Origin: Rhizobium sp.
GTDB lineage: Bacteria > Pseudomonadota > Alphaproteobacteria > Rhizobiales > Rhizobiaceae
NCBI GenBank assembly: GCA_028290545.1
Contig: JAQGJP010000056.1
Location: 1 to 64,000, forward strand
DNA: 64,000 nt
Reading direction: 5' to 3'
Position numbers and translations under genes: made by a program
Shown here: positions 57,145-64,000 of the stretch, one piece after another
Numbering within the stretch: position 1 is the first letter of the stretch
Layout: every line of letters starts with the position of its first letter
Notes under the pieces: model-generated
What the model was told of the DNA's origin: nothing
The model's database searches: none
What the model saw: only the letters and a program-made list of their open reading frames with translations

Positions 57145-58086
57145 ATGAAGCTTATTTCATTGGGTCTTTTGGCTGTGGCCATGACGGCTGCGTCATTGCC
57201 GAGCTTCGCGGCAGACAAGCCGCTGCTCGGTCTCGTATCGATCGCGGCGACGGAAGCCAACAACGTCCGCTATATCAACGGCGCCAAGAAGGCGGCGGAA
57301 GAACTCGGCTGGGAAGTATCGGTGGTCGACGCCGCCGGCAGTGCCGATCAGGCCAATTCGGCGATCCAGAATTTCGCCCAGCGCGGCGCATATGCGATTG
57401 TCGACCTGGTGTTTCCGGCGTCCTCGATCGGTGCGGGTCTCGATGCCGCCACGCAGGCGAACATTCCGGTCGTCACCTGGGGTGGCGGACTTGGCCTGAC
57501 GGTTGCCGCCACCAATGGCTCCGGTGCGCCGATCGCGGAACCGGTTATCCAGAAGATGATCGACGATCTCGGCGGCAAGGGTGAAGTTCTGGCGCTGACC
57601 TATCGCACCGGCGAAGTCTGCCGCAATCGCGAAGTGCTGATGGACAAGATGCTGGAGAAATATCCCGACATCAAGGTCACGAAGAATGAAGTGCGCATTC
57701 CCGGCTATTTTGAAGACGGCGCGCAGTATGCCAACGCCTGGCTCGCATCCCATCCTCCCGGCGACGCGAAACTGGCGATCTGGGGCTGCTGGGACGATCC
57801 CGCGATCGGCGCGATCGGCTCGCTCCGCTCCCAGGGTCGCGACGATGTGCTGGTCTATGGTGTCAACGGCAACGCCCAGGCGCTGGAGAACATCAAGAAC
57901 GGCCATATGACGGCGACCGCATGGCAGGACAGCTTCACGGAAGGCTATAATATGGTTAAGCTGCTCGGCGATATCAAAAAGGCCGGCGCAGACTGGAAGC
58001 CGAAGGCCGTCGAGGTGCCAGCCGTGCTGGTCGCCAAGGATACGGTCGACGAATTCCTCAAGCAGCATCCCGAAGCTGCCCAATAA
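57145..58086 (+). CDS. Sugar ABC transporter substrate-binding protein (ribose type)
   Basis: 313 residues. The signal peptide MKLISLGLLAVAMTAASLPS is likely cut after FAA. The type I periplasmic-binding fold follows (LLGLVSIAATEANNVRYING), with AIVDLVFPASSIGAGLDAAT and CWDDPAIGAIGSLRSQGRDD as in the RbsB/sugar-binding group. GGGAGGA precedes ATG 57145. Ligand is unknown; downstream amino-sugar genes hint at an amino sugar or related sugar. Confidence 0.87.
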   Translation: MKLISLGLLAVAMTAASLPSFAADKPLLGLVSIAATEANNVRYINGAKKAAEELGWEVSVVDAAGSADQANSAIQNFAQRGAYAIVDLVFPASSIGAGLDAATQANIPVVTWGGGLGLTVAATNGSGAPIAEPVIQKMIDDLGGKGEVLALTYRTGEVCRNREVLMDKMLEKYPDIKVTKNEVRIPGYFEDGAQYANAWLASHPPGDAKLAIWGCWDDPAIGAIGSLRSQGRDDVLVYGVNGNAQALENIKNGHMTATAWQDSFTEGYNMVKLLGDIKKAGADWKPKAVEVPAVLVAKDTVDEFLKQHPEAAQ

Positions 58087-58115
58087 GCTGAATGTAGAGT
58101 AGGATCGGATAGAGC

Positions 58116-59663
58116 ATGCTTGCGTCCAACCCGGAAAAGGAGGCGTCGACCACGCCTCCATTTCTCGTCGCCCGCGGTATCCGCAAAACCTATGGTGGCG
58201 CGCAGGCCCTCAAGGGCGTGTCGCTGACATTGGAGGCGGGCGAGGTGCATGGCCTTGTCGGAGCCAATGGCGCAGGCAAATCGACTGTGATCAAGATTTT
58301 GGCGGGCCTCGCCCATGCCGATGCCGGCGAGGTGGCCATCGACGGCAATGTGGTGGCGATAACCAATCCGGGACAGGCGACCGATCTCGGCATGAACTTC
58401 ATTCACCAGGAACTGGCGTTCATTCCCGGCATGACAGTGCTGGAAAATATCATGCTCGGCCTGCCGAAGAAGAGCCGGTACGGCATGGTCGACTGGAAGA
58501 CCATCGCCAGGGACGTCGAGCCGGTCGCCCGTCGGGTGGGTATCACCGCGCCGCTTTCTGCCGAGGTCAAGGATCTGTCGACGGCGGAAAACTGGCTGAT
58601 CAACATCTGCCGCGCGCTGATCCGCAAGGCGCGCCTGATCGTCATGGACGAGCCGACCGCGTCGCTCTCGGCCGCCGAAAGCGAAAAGCTTTTCACCATC
58701 ATCGAAGACCTGCGCAGTTCAGGGGTGGCGATCCTCTATGTCTCGCATCGGCTGGACGAGATCCTGCGGCTCTGCCATCGCGTCACCGTGTTTCGCGACG
58801 GCAATTCGGTGGCCGTGATCGAAAAAAGCGAACTGACGCGGCCAAGATTGGTCGAGGCGATCGTCGGCGGCGCAGTCGAGCCACTGGCGCGCAACAATGG
58901 TTATCAACGCCAGGAGACCGTGCTTTCGGTCAAGGGCATCACCCGGCTGCCCAAGGTCAATAATATCTCCTTCGAACTGCATCGCGGCGAGGTGCTGGGC
59001 ATTGGCGGCCTTGTCGGCGCCGGCCGCAGCGAGCTGGTGCGGCTGATCTATGGCGCCGATCGCCCGGATGCCGGAGCGATGTTGCTGGAGGGCAAGGCTT
59101 TTGCGCCGAGGTCGCCGTCACAGGCGGTCAAGGCCGGACTTGGACTGGTGCCGGAGGAACGGCGTGCCGATGGCCTCGTCCTGACCAAGAGCGTCGCCTT
59201 CAACCTGCAGATCGCCAATCTTGCCAATATCATTCGCAGCCCGGCACTGCCGCTGATCAACTACCGTCGTCGCGAGACCTTGTCGGCCGATATCGTCCGC
59301 GATCTCGCGGTCAAGACGCAGTCGATCGAAACGCCGGTCGGCCTGCTCTCCGGCGGCAACCAGCAGAAGGTGGTGATCGGCCGCTGGCTGCTGCGCGCCC
59401 CGAAGATCCTCATCCTCGACGAGCCGACCCGCGGTGTCGACATCGGCGCGCGCGCCGACATCCACCGCCTGATCCGCAGCCTCGCGGCGCGCGGCATGGC
59501 CGTCATCGTGGTCTCGTCCGAGCCGGACGAACTGCCTGATCTCTGCGATCGCGTGCTGGTCATGGCCGAAAGCCATATCGTCAGCGAGCTGACCGGAAAC
59601 GATATCACCCGCAATGCCATCGTCGAGGCAAGCTACGCCTCCGATAGCAAGAAAAGGACCTGA
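58116..59663 (+). CDS. Sugar ABC transporter ATP-binding protein (RbsA type, two nucleotide-binding domains)
   Basis: 515 residues. Domain 1 has Walker A VGANGAGKSTVIK (about 52-64) and Walker B RLIVMDEPTASLS; its signature is degenerate (LSTAENWLINICRAL). Domain 2 (about 275-510) has a Walker A-like GLVGAGRSELVR, signature LSGGNQQKVVIGRWL and Walker B ILILDEPTRGVDIG. This asymmetry is normal for RbsA/MglA. It follows the binding-protein gene by 29 bp and precedes the permease gene by 1 bp. Confidence 0.9.
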   Translation: MLASNPEKEASTTPPFLVARGIRKTYGGAQALKGVSLTLEAGEVHGLVGANGAGKSTVIKILAGLAHADAGEVAIDGNVVAITNPGQATDLGMNFIHQELAFIPGMTVLENIMLGLPKKSRYGMVDWKTIARDVEPVARRVGITAPLSAEVKDLSTAENWLINICRALIRKARLIVMDEPTASLSAAESEKLFTIIEDLRSSGVAILYVSHRLDEILRLCHRVTVFRDGNSVAVIEKSELTRPRLVEAIVGGAVEPLARNNGYQRQETVLSVKGITRLPKVNNISFELHRGEVLGIGGLVGAGRSELVRLIYGADRPDAGAMLLEGKAFAPRSPSQAVKAGLGLVPEERRADGLVLTKSVAFNLQIANLANIIRSPALPLINYRRRETLSADIVRDLAVKTQSIETPVGLLSGGNQQKVVIGRWLLRAPKILILDEPTRGVDIGARADIHRLIRSLAARGMAVIVVSSEPDELPDLCDRVLVMAESHIVSELTGNDITRNAIVEASYASDSKKRT

Positions 59664-59664
59664 C

Positions 59665-60657
59665 ATGAGCACTGTTGTTTCCACTCGCCGACTGTCGCCC
59701 GGCGCCAAACGCGCGCTCGGCGCCTTTGCCCGCTATGCGACGATTATCGGCCTGCTGCTGATGATCGCGGCGTTCTCGATCCTGTCGCCACGCGCCTTCC
59801 CGACGGTCTACAATTTCACCAACGTGCTCAACCAGACCTCGCTGGCGATGATCATCGCCGGCGGTCTGACGCTGGCTGTCATCGTCGGCGAACTGGATCT
59901 CTCCATCGGTTTTGCCGCCAGCCTGCATGGCGTGCTGGTCACCGGTCTGATCGTCTCCAACCAGTTGCCGATCCCGGTGGCGATCCTGATCGTCATCGCG
60001 CTCGGGGCGCTGATCGGCCTGATCAACGGGCTGATCGTGACCAAGGTGAAAGTCAATTCGGTGATCGCCACGCTCGGCGTCGGCACGATCCTGACCGGCC
60101 TGTCGTTTGCCTATTCAGCCGGTGTTCCGATCACATCGGGCGTGCCGGAGGCCTTTCTGCAGGTGTCGCTCGGCCGCTGGCTGTTCGGCATTCCAAACAA
60201 CATCATCGTCATGATCGTCGTGCTCGGCGCACTCTGGGTGCTGGTGGAGCGGACGGCACTCGGCCAGGAGATCCAGGCAGTCGGGGGCAATCCCTCGGCC
60301 GCGCGGCTTGCCGGCATCGATGTCGATCGCATCAAGATCCTCGGCTTCGTCGTTTCCGGCATGTGCGCGGCGCTGACCGGCATCCTGCTCGCGTCAAGGC
60401 TCGGCAGCGGCACGACCAGCGCCGCCGATCCCTATCTGCTCACCGCTTTCGCCGCCGTCTTCCTCGGCTCGGCGACGCTGCGCGACGGTGAATTCCACGT
60501 GTTCGGCACGTTCATCGGCGCGCTGATCATCGCTTTCGGCTTCAACGGGCTCAACATTTTCGGCGCCCCGACCTATTCGCAATATATCCTCCAGGGCGCC
60601 ATTCTCATCATCGCCGTCGGCCTTTCGAGCCTCGGCCGTATCCTTTCGCAGCGCTAG
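59665..60657 (+). CDS. Sugar ABC transporter permease (RbsC type)
   Basis: 330 residues with about nine hydrophobic helices. LAVIVGELDLSIGFAASLHGV and TKVKVNSVIATLGVGTILTG are standard RbsC-type segments, and AVGGNPSAARLAGIDVDRIK is the cytoplasmic coupling loop. ATG 59665 directly follows the ATPase stop. It works as a homodimer in such systems. Confidence 0.9.
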   Translation: MSTVVSTRRLSPGAKRALGAFARYATIIGLLLMIAAFSILSPRAFPTVYNFTNVLNQTSLAMIIAGGLTLAVIVGELDLSIGFAASLHGVLVTGLIVSNQLPIPVAILIVIALGALIGLINGLIVTKVKVNSVIATLGVGTILTGLSFAYSAGVPITSGVPEAFLQVSLGRWLFGIPNNIIVMIVVLGALWVLVERTALGQEIQAVGGNPSAARLAGIDVDRIKILGFVVSGMCAALTGILLASRLGSGTTSAADPYLLTAFAAVFLGSATLRDGEFHVFGTFIGALIIAFGFNGLNIFGAPTYSQYILQGAILIIAVGLSSLGRILSQR

Positions 60658-60668
60658 GAGGGCGTTCC

Positions 60669-61499
60669 ATGTCCGATCTCTGGGAAGTCCACGTCATCGA
60701 ATTCGCACGCTCCAAGGACCAGCCGCTGATCGATCTGGTCAACGGCGCCCCGCCGTCCCAGGTGCTCGACCTGCCCTTCGGCTTCGTGCTGGCGCAGAAC
60801 GGCAGCCGCAACGTGCTGATCGATACCGGCTTTCTGAACGAGGGAAACGAGCAGGATTTTTCCAGGAAATTCGGCATTCCCTACTGGATCTCACCGGTCC
60901 GCATGCTGGAAGAGCTTGGCGTTGCGGCCGACGACGTGACCGACATCGTCCTCAGCCACGCGCATTTCGACCATATGGGCTCGATCTCGGCCTTTACCAA
61001 GGCGCGCATCTTTATCCAGAAGAAGGAATGGCTCTCCTGGAACGAGGCGATGGCGCTGCCGCCGCAATATGGATTCCTGACCGCGATCATCAATCCGGAC
61101 AACATGCGCTCGGCATTCGACGCGGCGGTTGAGCACCGGCTGATGCTGGTCGATGGCGACAGGGACGATCTTCTCCCCGGCATGCATGTCCGCCTCGGCG
61201 AGGGGCACACGCTCGGCCAGCAGTTCGTCATCATCGAGACGGCGCGCGGCCGGCTGGTGGCGGCGGGCGACTGCATCTATTCGCGGCTGAACCTCACCGG
61301 CCACAAGCATGACGGCGTGTTCGCGCCGCTCAACAACGGTATCGGCAGCATCTGGAAACAGCTCGAGACCATGGACCGGATCAATGAAGAGATCGCCGGC
61401 GACCTCTCCAGGCTGATCATGATGCACGACAACGACCGCTGGGCGCATCTGCCGCTGGTCAAGGAGATCGAAGGTTTCAGGATCGTCAAGGCGTCGTAG
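60669..61499 (+). CDS. Metallo-beta-lactamase-fold hydrolase (N-acyl homoserine lactonase-like family)
   Basis: 276 residues. The metal motif is LSHAHFDHMGS, with further ligands in GEGHTLGQQ, AAGDCIYS and a C-terminal MMHDNDRW. The layout is that of the AhlS/AttM/AiiA lactonase group. It is translated 11 bp after the sugar permease, so rather than quorum quenching it may open a sugar lactone or a similar ester made from the imported sugar. Both are possible; sequence does not choose. Confidence 0.8.
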   Translation: MSDLWEVHVIEFARSKDQPLIDLVNGAPPSQVLDLPFGFVLAQNGSRNVLIDTGFLNEGNEQDFSRKFGIPYWISPVRMLEELGVAADDVTDIVLSHAHFDHMGSISAFTKARIFIQKKEWLSWNEAMALPPQYGFLTAIINPDNMRSAFDAAVEHRLMLVDGDRDDLLPGMHVRLGEGHTLGQQFVIIETARGRLVAAGDCIYSRLNLTGHKHDGVFAPLNNGIGSIWKQLETMDRINEEIAGDLSRLIMMHDNDRWAHLPLVKEIEGFRIVKAS

Positions 61500-61557
61500 A
61501 TCATGGCTTGCCTCCAGCCACTCCCCAATTCCACCTTGGGCTCCAGCCTTTCCGCGA

Positions 61558-61585
61558 GTCATCCTCGGGCTTGAACCGAGGATCA
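61558..61585. repeat. Solo arm of the dispersed palindromic element
   Basis: GTCATCCTCGGGCTTGA followed by ACCGAGGATCA is the same 28-29-bp unit seen in pairs at 20405-20553 and 14631-14719, here as a single hairpin between convergent operons. It may end both transcripts. Confidence 0.7.
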
Positions 61586-61611
61586 GCACGCGACGGATTG
61601 CAGCTGGTGCC

Positions 61612-62772
61612 TCACGCCTCGAACACGCTTTCGCCGCCGATCCACGTGCCTTTCATCCTGTAATCGCCGGTGAGCACCACGAAATCGGCGTCATAACCCG
61701 GCTTGAGCTGGCCCTTGCGGTCGGCGACGCCGATGGCTTCGGCGGGATAGAGGCTGGCCATCCGCACCGCTTCCTCGAAGTCGAGACCGATCTTACGGTG
61801 CACGAACAGCACCGAGGACAGCATGTCGATATCGGCGCCGGCAAGCGTTCCGTCTTCCAGTGTCAGCCTGCCGTCCTTGCGGAAGATCTGGCGGCCGTTG
61901 AGCTTCAGGCCCGTCAGGTCGGTGCCGATGGTCGACATCGCGTCACTGACGATGAAGACCTTGCCCGGTCCCTGCTTGGCGCGGAGCGCGATGCTCATCG
62001 ATGCGGGATGGACATGGAAGCCGTCGGCGATGATGCCCGTATAGAGGCTGCCGAGATTGATCGCCGCACCCACCAGGCCCGGCGTGCGGTTTTCCAGCGG
62101 GCTCATGGCATTGAACAGATGCGTGGCCGTTCGGGCGCCGGCGGCGACATAGCGCTCGGCGGTCTCGTAAGCGGTGTTGGTATGACCGAGGCTGACGGTG
62201 AAACCGGCTTCCGCCAACTGCCGCACCTGATCCTCGGTGGTGTTCTCGGGTGCGACGGTGATCATCAGGCCATCGAACGCGCCTTTCAGCGTCAGCAACC
62301 GCTGTAGGTCGGCGTCTTCCATCGGCCGGATCAGTGCCGGATGGTGTGTTCCCTTGCGGGCGACAGACAGATGCGGGCCCTCCAGATGCAGGCCGAGGAA
62401 GCCCGCAACGCTGGCGGCCCTGGCCTGTTTGCCGGCCTCGACCGCAGCGGCGGTGATTTCCCTGGTATCGGTGATCAGCGTCGGCAGCAGCGCCGTCGTG
62501 CCGAATTTCGCATGCGCGGCACAGATCTGCCGGATGCCATCGGCGGACTGGTCGTCGTTGAGCATGACGCCGCCGCCGCCATTGACCTGCAGGTCGATGA
62601 AGCCGGGAACGATCACGGCGCCGCCGCAATCGATCCGCTTTGCATCCTCTGGAATTTCGTTCGCCGAGAGAATGCCTCTGATCTCGCGATCTTCGATCAC
62701 CAGCGAGCGGTGTTCATGCCATGCATGGCCATCGAAAATCCGCGCATTGATCAGTGCAGTTAGCTGGCTCAT
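61612..62772 (-). CDS. nagA: N-acetylglucosamine-6-phosphate deacetylase
   Basis: 386 residues of the amidohydrolase fold. LQVNGGGGVMLNDDQ, the metal/phosphate segment LHLEGPHLSVARKGTH, ATHLFNAMSPLENRTPG, ADGFHVHP and the catalytic Asp in IVSDAMSTIG all match NagA. It removes acetate from GlcNAc-6-phosphate in the cytoplasm. ATG 62772 overlaps the SIS deaminase stop by 4 bp, so the two steps are co-expressed. Confidence 0.92.
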   Translation of the reverse strand: MSQLTALINARIFDGHAWHEHRSLVIEDREIRGILSANEIPEDAKRIDCGGAVIVPGFIDLQVNGGGGVMLNDDQSADGIRQICAAHAKFGTTALLPTLITDTREITAAAVEAGKQARAASVAGFLGLHLEGPHLSVARKGTHHPALIRPMEDADLQRLLTLKGAFDGLMITVAPENTTEDQVRQLAEAGFTVSLGHTNTAYETAERYVAAGARTATHLFNAMSPLENRTPGLVGAAINLGSLYTGIIADGFHVHPASMSIALRAKQGPGKVFIVSDAMSTIGTDLTGLKLNGRQIFRKDGRLTLEDGTLAGADIDMLSSVLFVHRKIGLDFEEAVRMASLYPAEAIGVADRKGQLKPGYDADFVVLTGDYRMKGTWIGGESVFEA

Positions 62773-63797
62773 CGGGTCTCCGTCACCTTCTTGAGGGCGG
62801 GAGGGGCGTCCGGATTGAAACCGCGCGACCGCGACCAGGCTTCGACGAAACCGTAGAACGGAATGATCAGCGCCAGCGAGTCGGTCAGCGGATGGCCTGT
62901 CTCGACAAACGGCAGGCGGCGCGCGGACGTCGCGCCATCGGCGGTAATGAACGCAAGCGCGCCCTTGGCGGCGAGGCCGTCGGCGGTTTCGCGCACTGAT
63001 GCCAGCGCGGCATCGCGGGCGGCGAAAGTGATCACCGGGAAACGCCGGTCGACAAGCGCCACCGGCCCATGCAGAACCTCGGCGCTGGAATAGGCTTCGG
63101 CATGCATTTCCGATGTTTCCTTGAACTTCAGCGCAGCTTCGCTGGCGATCGCCAGCGACGGGCCGCGTCCGAGCATGTAGAGCGATTCCGCTTCGCCAAG
63201 TTCGTCGGCCAGTTCCTGCCAGTTGAGTCTGGTCGCCTGACGGAGTTTTTCCGGCAGGGCGGAGATGGAGCGCTGGAGTTCGGCGTCGGCGGTCCACCCG
63301 GCAATGATCGCCAGACCGGCAAGAACCGAGTTGAAGAAGGATTTGGTCGCGGCGACAGCCAGTTCCGGGCCGGCATTGATATTGATCGGATGTGCCGAGG
63401 CTTCCGAAAGCGGCGACGGCAGCGTGTTGGTGAGCGCGATCGTCAGCGCGCCGGATTTCGCGGCGGATTGGGCGAGTGCAACGATATCCGGGCTCTTGCC
63501 GGACTGCGAAATGGAAATCGCCGCCGCCTGATCGAGCTTCAATGACTTGTTATAGATCGAGGCGAGCGACGGGCCGATCGAGGCGACCGCGCGGCCGGCC
63601 TGCTGCTCGATCGCGTATTTGATGAAATGCGCCGCATGATCCGACGAGCCGCGCGCGATGGTGATCAGGAAGGCCGGATCCTTGGCGCGGAGGGCCTGGC
63701 CCGCTTCCTTAAGGGAAGCGGCGGACTCCTGCAGCAGCCGTGCGGCGGCATCGGGGATTTCATCGATTTCGTTTCGCATATGCGTCGTCATGGTCAT
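62769..63797 (-). CDS. SIS-domain glucosamine-6-phosphate deaminase (NagB-II type)
   Basis: 342 residues with two SIS domains: ITIARGSSDHAAHFIKYAI and SISQSGKSPDIVALAQSA in the first, and LGRGPSLAIASEAALKFKE with SSAEVLHGPVALV in the second. It matches the GlmS-isomerase-like deaminases that replace classical NagB in many proteobacteria, turning glucosamine-6-phosphate into fructose-6-phosphate and ammonia. It lies between the GntR gene and nagA in one operon. Confidence 0.86.
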   Translation of the reverse strand: MTMTTHMRNEIDEIPDAAARLLQESAASLKEAGQALRAKDPAFLITIARGSSDHAAHFIKYAIEQQAGRAVASIGPSLASIYNKSLKLDQAAAISISQSGKSPDIVALAQSAAKSGALTIALTNTLPSPLSEASAHPININAGPELAVAATKSFFNSVLAGLAIIAGWTADAELQRSISALPEKLRQATRLNWQELADELGEAESLYMLGRGPSLAIASEAALKFKETSEMHAEAYSSAEVLHGPVALVDRRFPVITFAARDAALASVRETADGLAAKGALAFITADGATSARRLPFVETGHPLTDSLALIIPFYGFVEAWSRSRGFNPDAPPALKKVTETR

Positions 63798-63819
63798 TCT
63801 CTCTTCACTGGTGCACGGA

Positions 63820-64000
63820 TCAGACGTCTGTAAGCGTCATTTCCGCAACGAAATCATAGGCATCGCCGCGATAGAGCGAGCGTGTGAACTCAACGGCGCG
63901 GCCCGAGGCGAGATACGAAACGCGCTCAATCGCCAGTCCCGCGGAGCCGACCGGAACGGCCAGCAGCGCTGCATCTTCCCTGGTGACATTGCACGCCGAA
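63820..64000 (-). CDS. GntR family regulator, C-terminal UTRA part (runs off the right edge)
   Basis: The last 59 or so residues are visible, ending at a TGA at 63820. ERVSYLASGRAVEFTRSLYR followed by GDAYDFVAEMT is the typical close of the UTRA ligand domain of HutC/NagR-type GntR regulators. The DNA-binding half lies outside the window. Position 22 bp before the amino-sugar deaminase gene suggests it controls this nag operon, probably sensing an amino-sugar phosphate. Confidence 0.82.
   Translation of the reverse strand, partial: SACNVTREDAALLAVPVGSAGLAIERVSYLASGRAVEFTRSLYRGDAYDFVAEMTLTDV

Noticed and set aside
60669-61499. Naming the metallo-hydrolase as a quorum-quenching lactonase (aiiA/attM)
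   Set aside because: The metal motif is shared by many hydrolases and the operon context is sugar uptake, so a specific symbol is not supported.

Overview
The window is high-GC, gene-dense DNA in the style of the alphaproteobacterial order Hyphomicrobiales (Rhizobiales), most like Rhizobiaceae or their relatives. The reasons are a heterotetrameric sarcosine oxidase operon, a GcvT-type dimethylglycine dehydrogenase and paralogous MttB-like proteins, many ABC uptake systems, short operons with ATGA-type overlaps, palindromic intergenic repeats, and small stress proteins behind EcfG-like promoters. I see no rRNA, tRNA, IS element, prophage or CRISPR array. It reads as a catabolic and transport region of a chromosome or large replicon.

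Region 1 (1-26250) is dominated by methylated-amine and betaine chemistry. After the tail of a class III aminotransferase and a small secreted protein, a nine-gene minus-strand operon (13694 to 1144) encodes a trimethylamine-dehydrogenase-like flavoprotein, an MFS transporter, a CocE/NonD hydrolase, a complete peptide-type ABC importer and an MttB-like methyltransferase. It is divergent from a TetR gene. A perfect 14-bp inverted repeat lies over both promoters. Next come soxBDAG with a second TetR, a dimethylglycine dehydrogenase-like protein, a second MttB homologue and an FAD amine oxidase. The same 18-bp palindrome lies 36-44 bp before the dehydrogenase and before the second mttB.

Region 2 (24969-40738) holds a polyamine-type ABC system with an XRE-cupin regulator and an aldehyde dehydrogenase, resembling a partial Puu pathway. 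It is followed by a PAS-GGDEF-EAL protein, a ketoglutarate-semialdehyde-dehydrogenase-like enzyme, a Dabb protein, glycerate kinase, a SIS protein and an EamA exporter.

Region 3 (40739-53795) looks aromatic-linked. A minus-strand operon carries a cupin oxygenase-like protein, an SDR, a five-gene Liv-type importer and a zinc alcohol dehydrogenase. It is divergent from a regulator with a MopR/DmpR-like phenol-sensing domain but a degenerate AAA+ domain lacking GAFTGA. That regulator is followed by an FMN reductase, an LLM flavin monooxygenase and an alpha/beta hydrolase. Matching AT-rich palindromes lie before the regulator and before the LLM operon. This is my best candidate for an undescribed regulatory and catabolic system.

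Region 4 (53884-55722) is a nest of small stress-type proteins with EcfG-like promoters. Region 5 (55950-64000) is sugar and amino-sugar metabolism: a LacI regulator with two clear operators, a ribose-type ABC importer, a metallo-beta-lactamase-fold hydrolase, then NagA, a SIS-type deaminase and the end of a GntR regulator.
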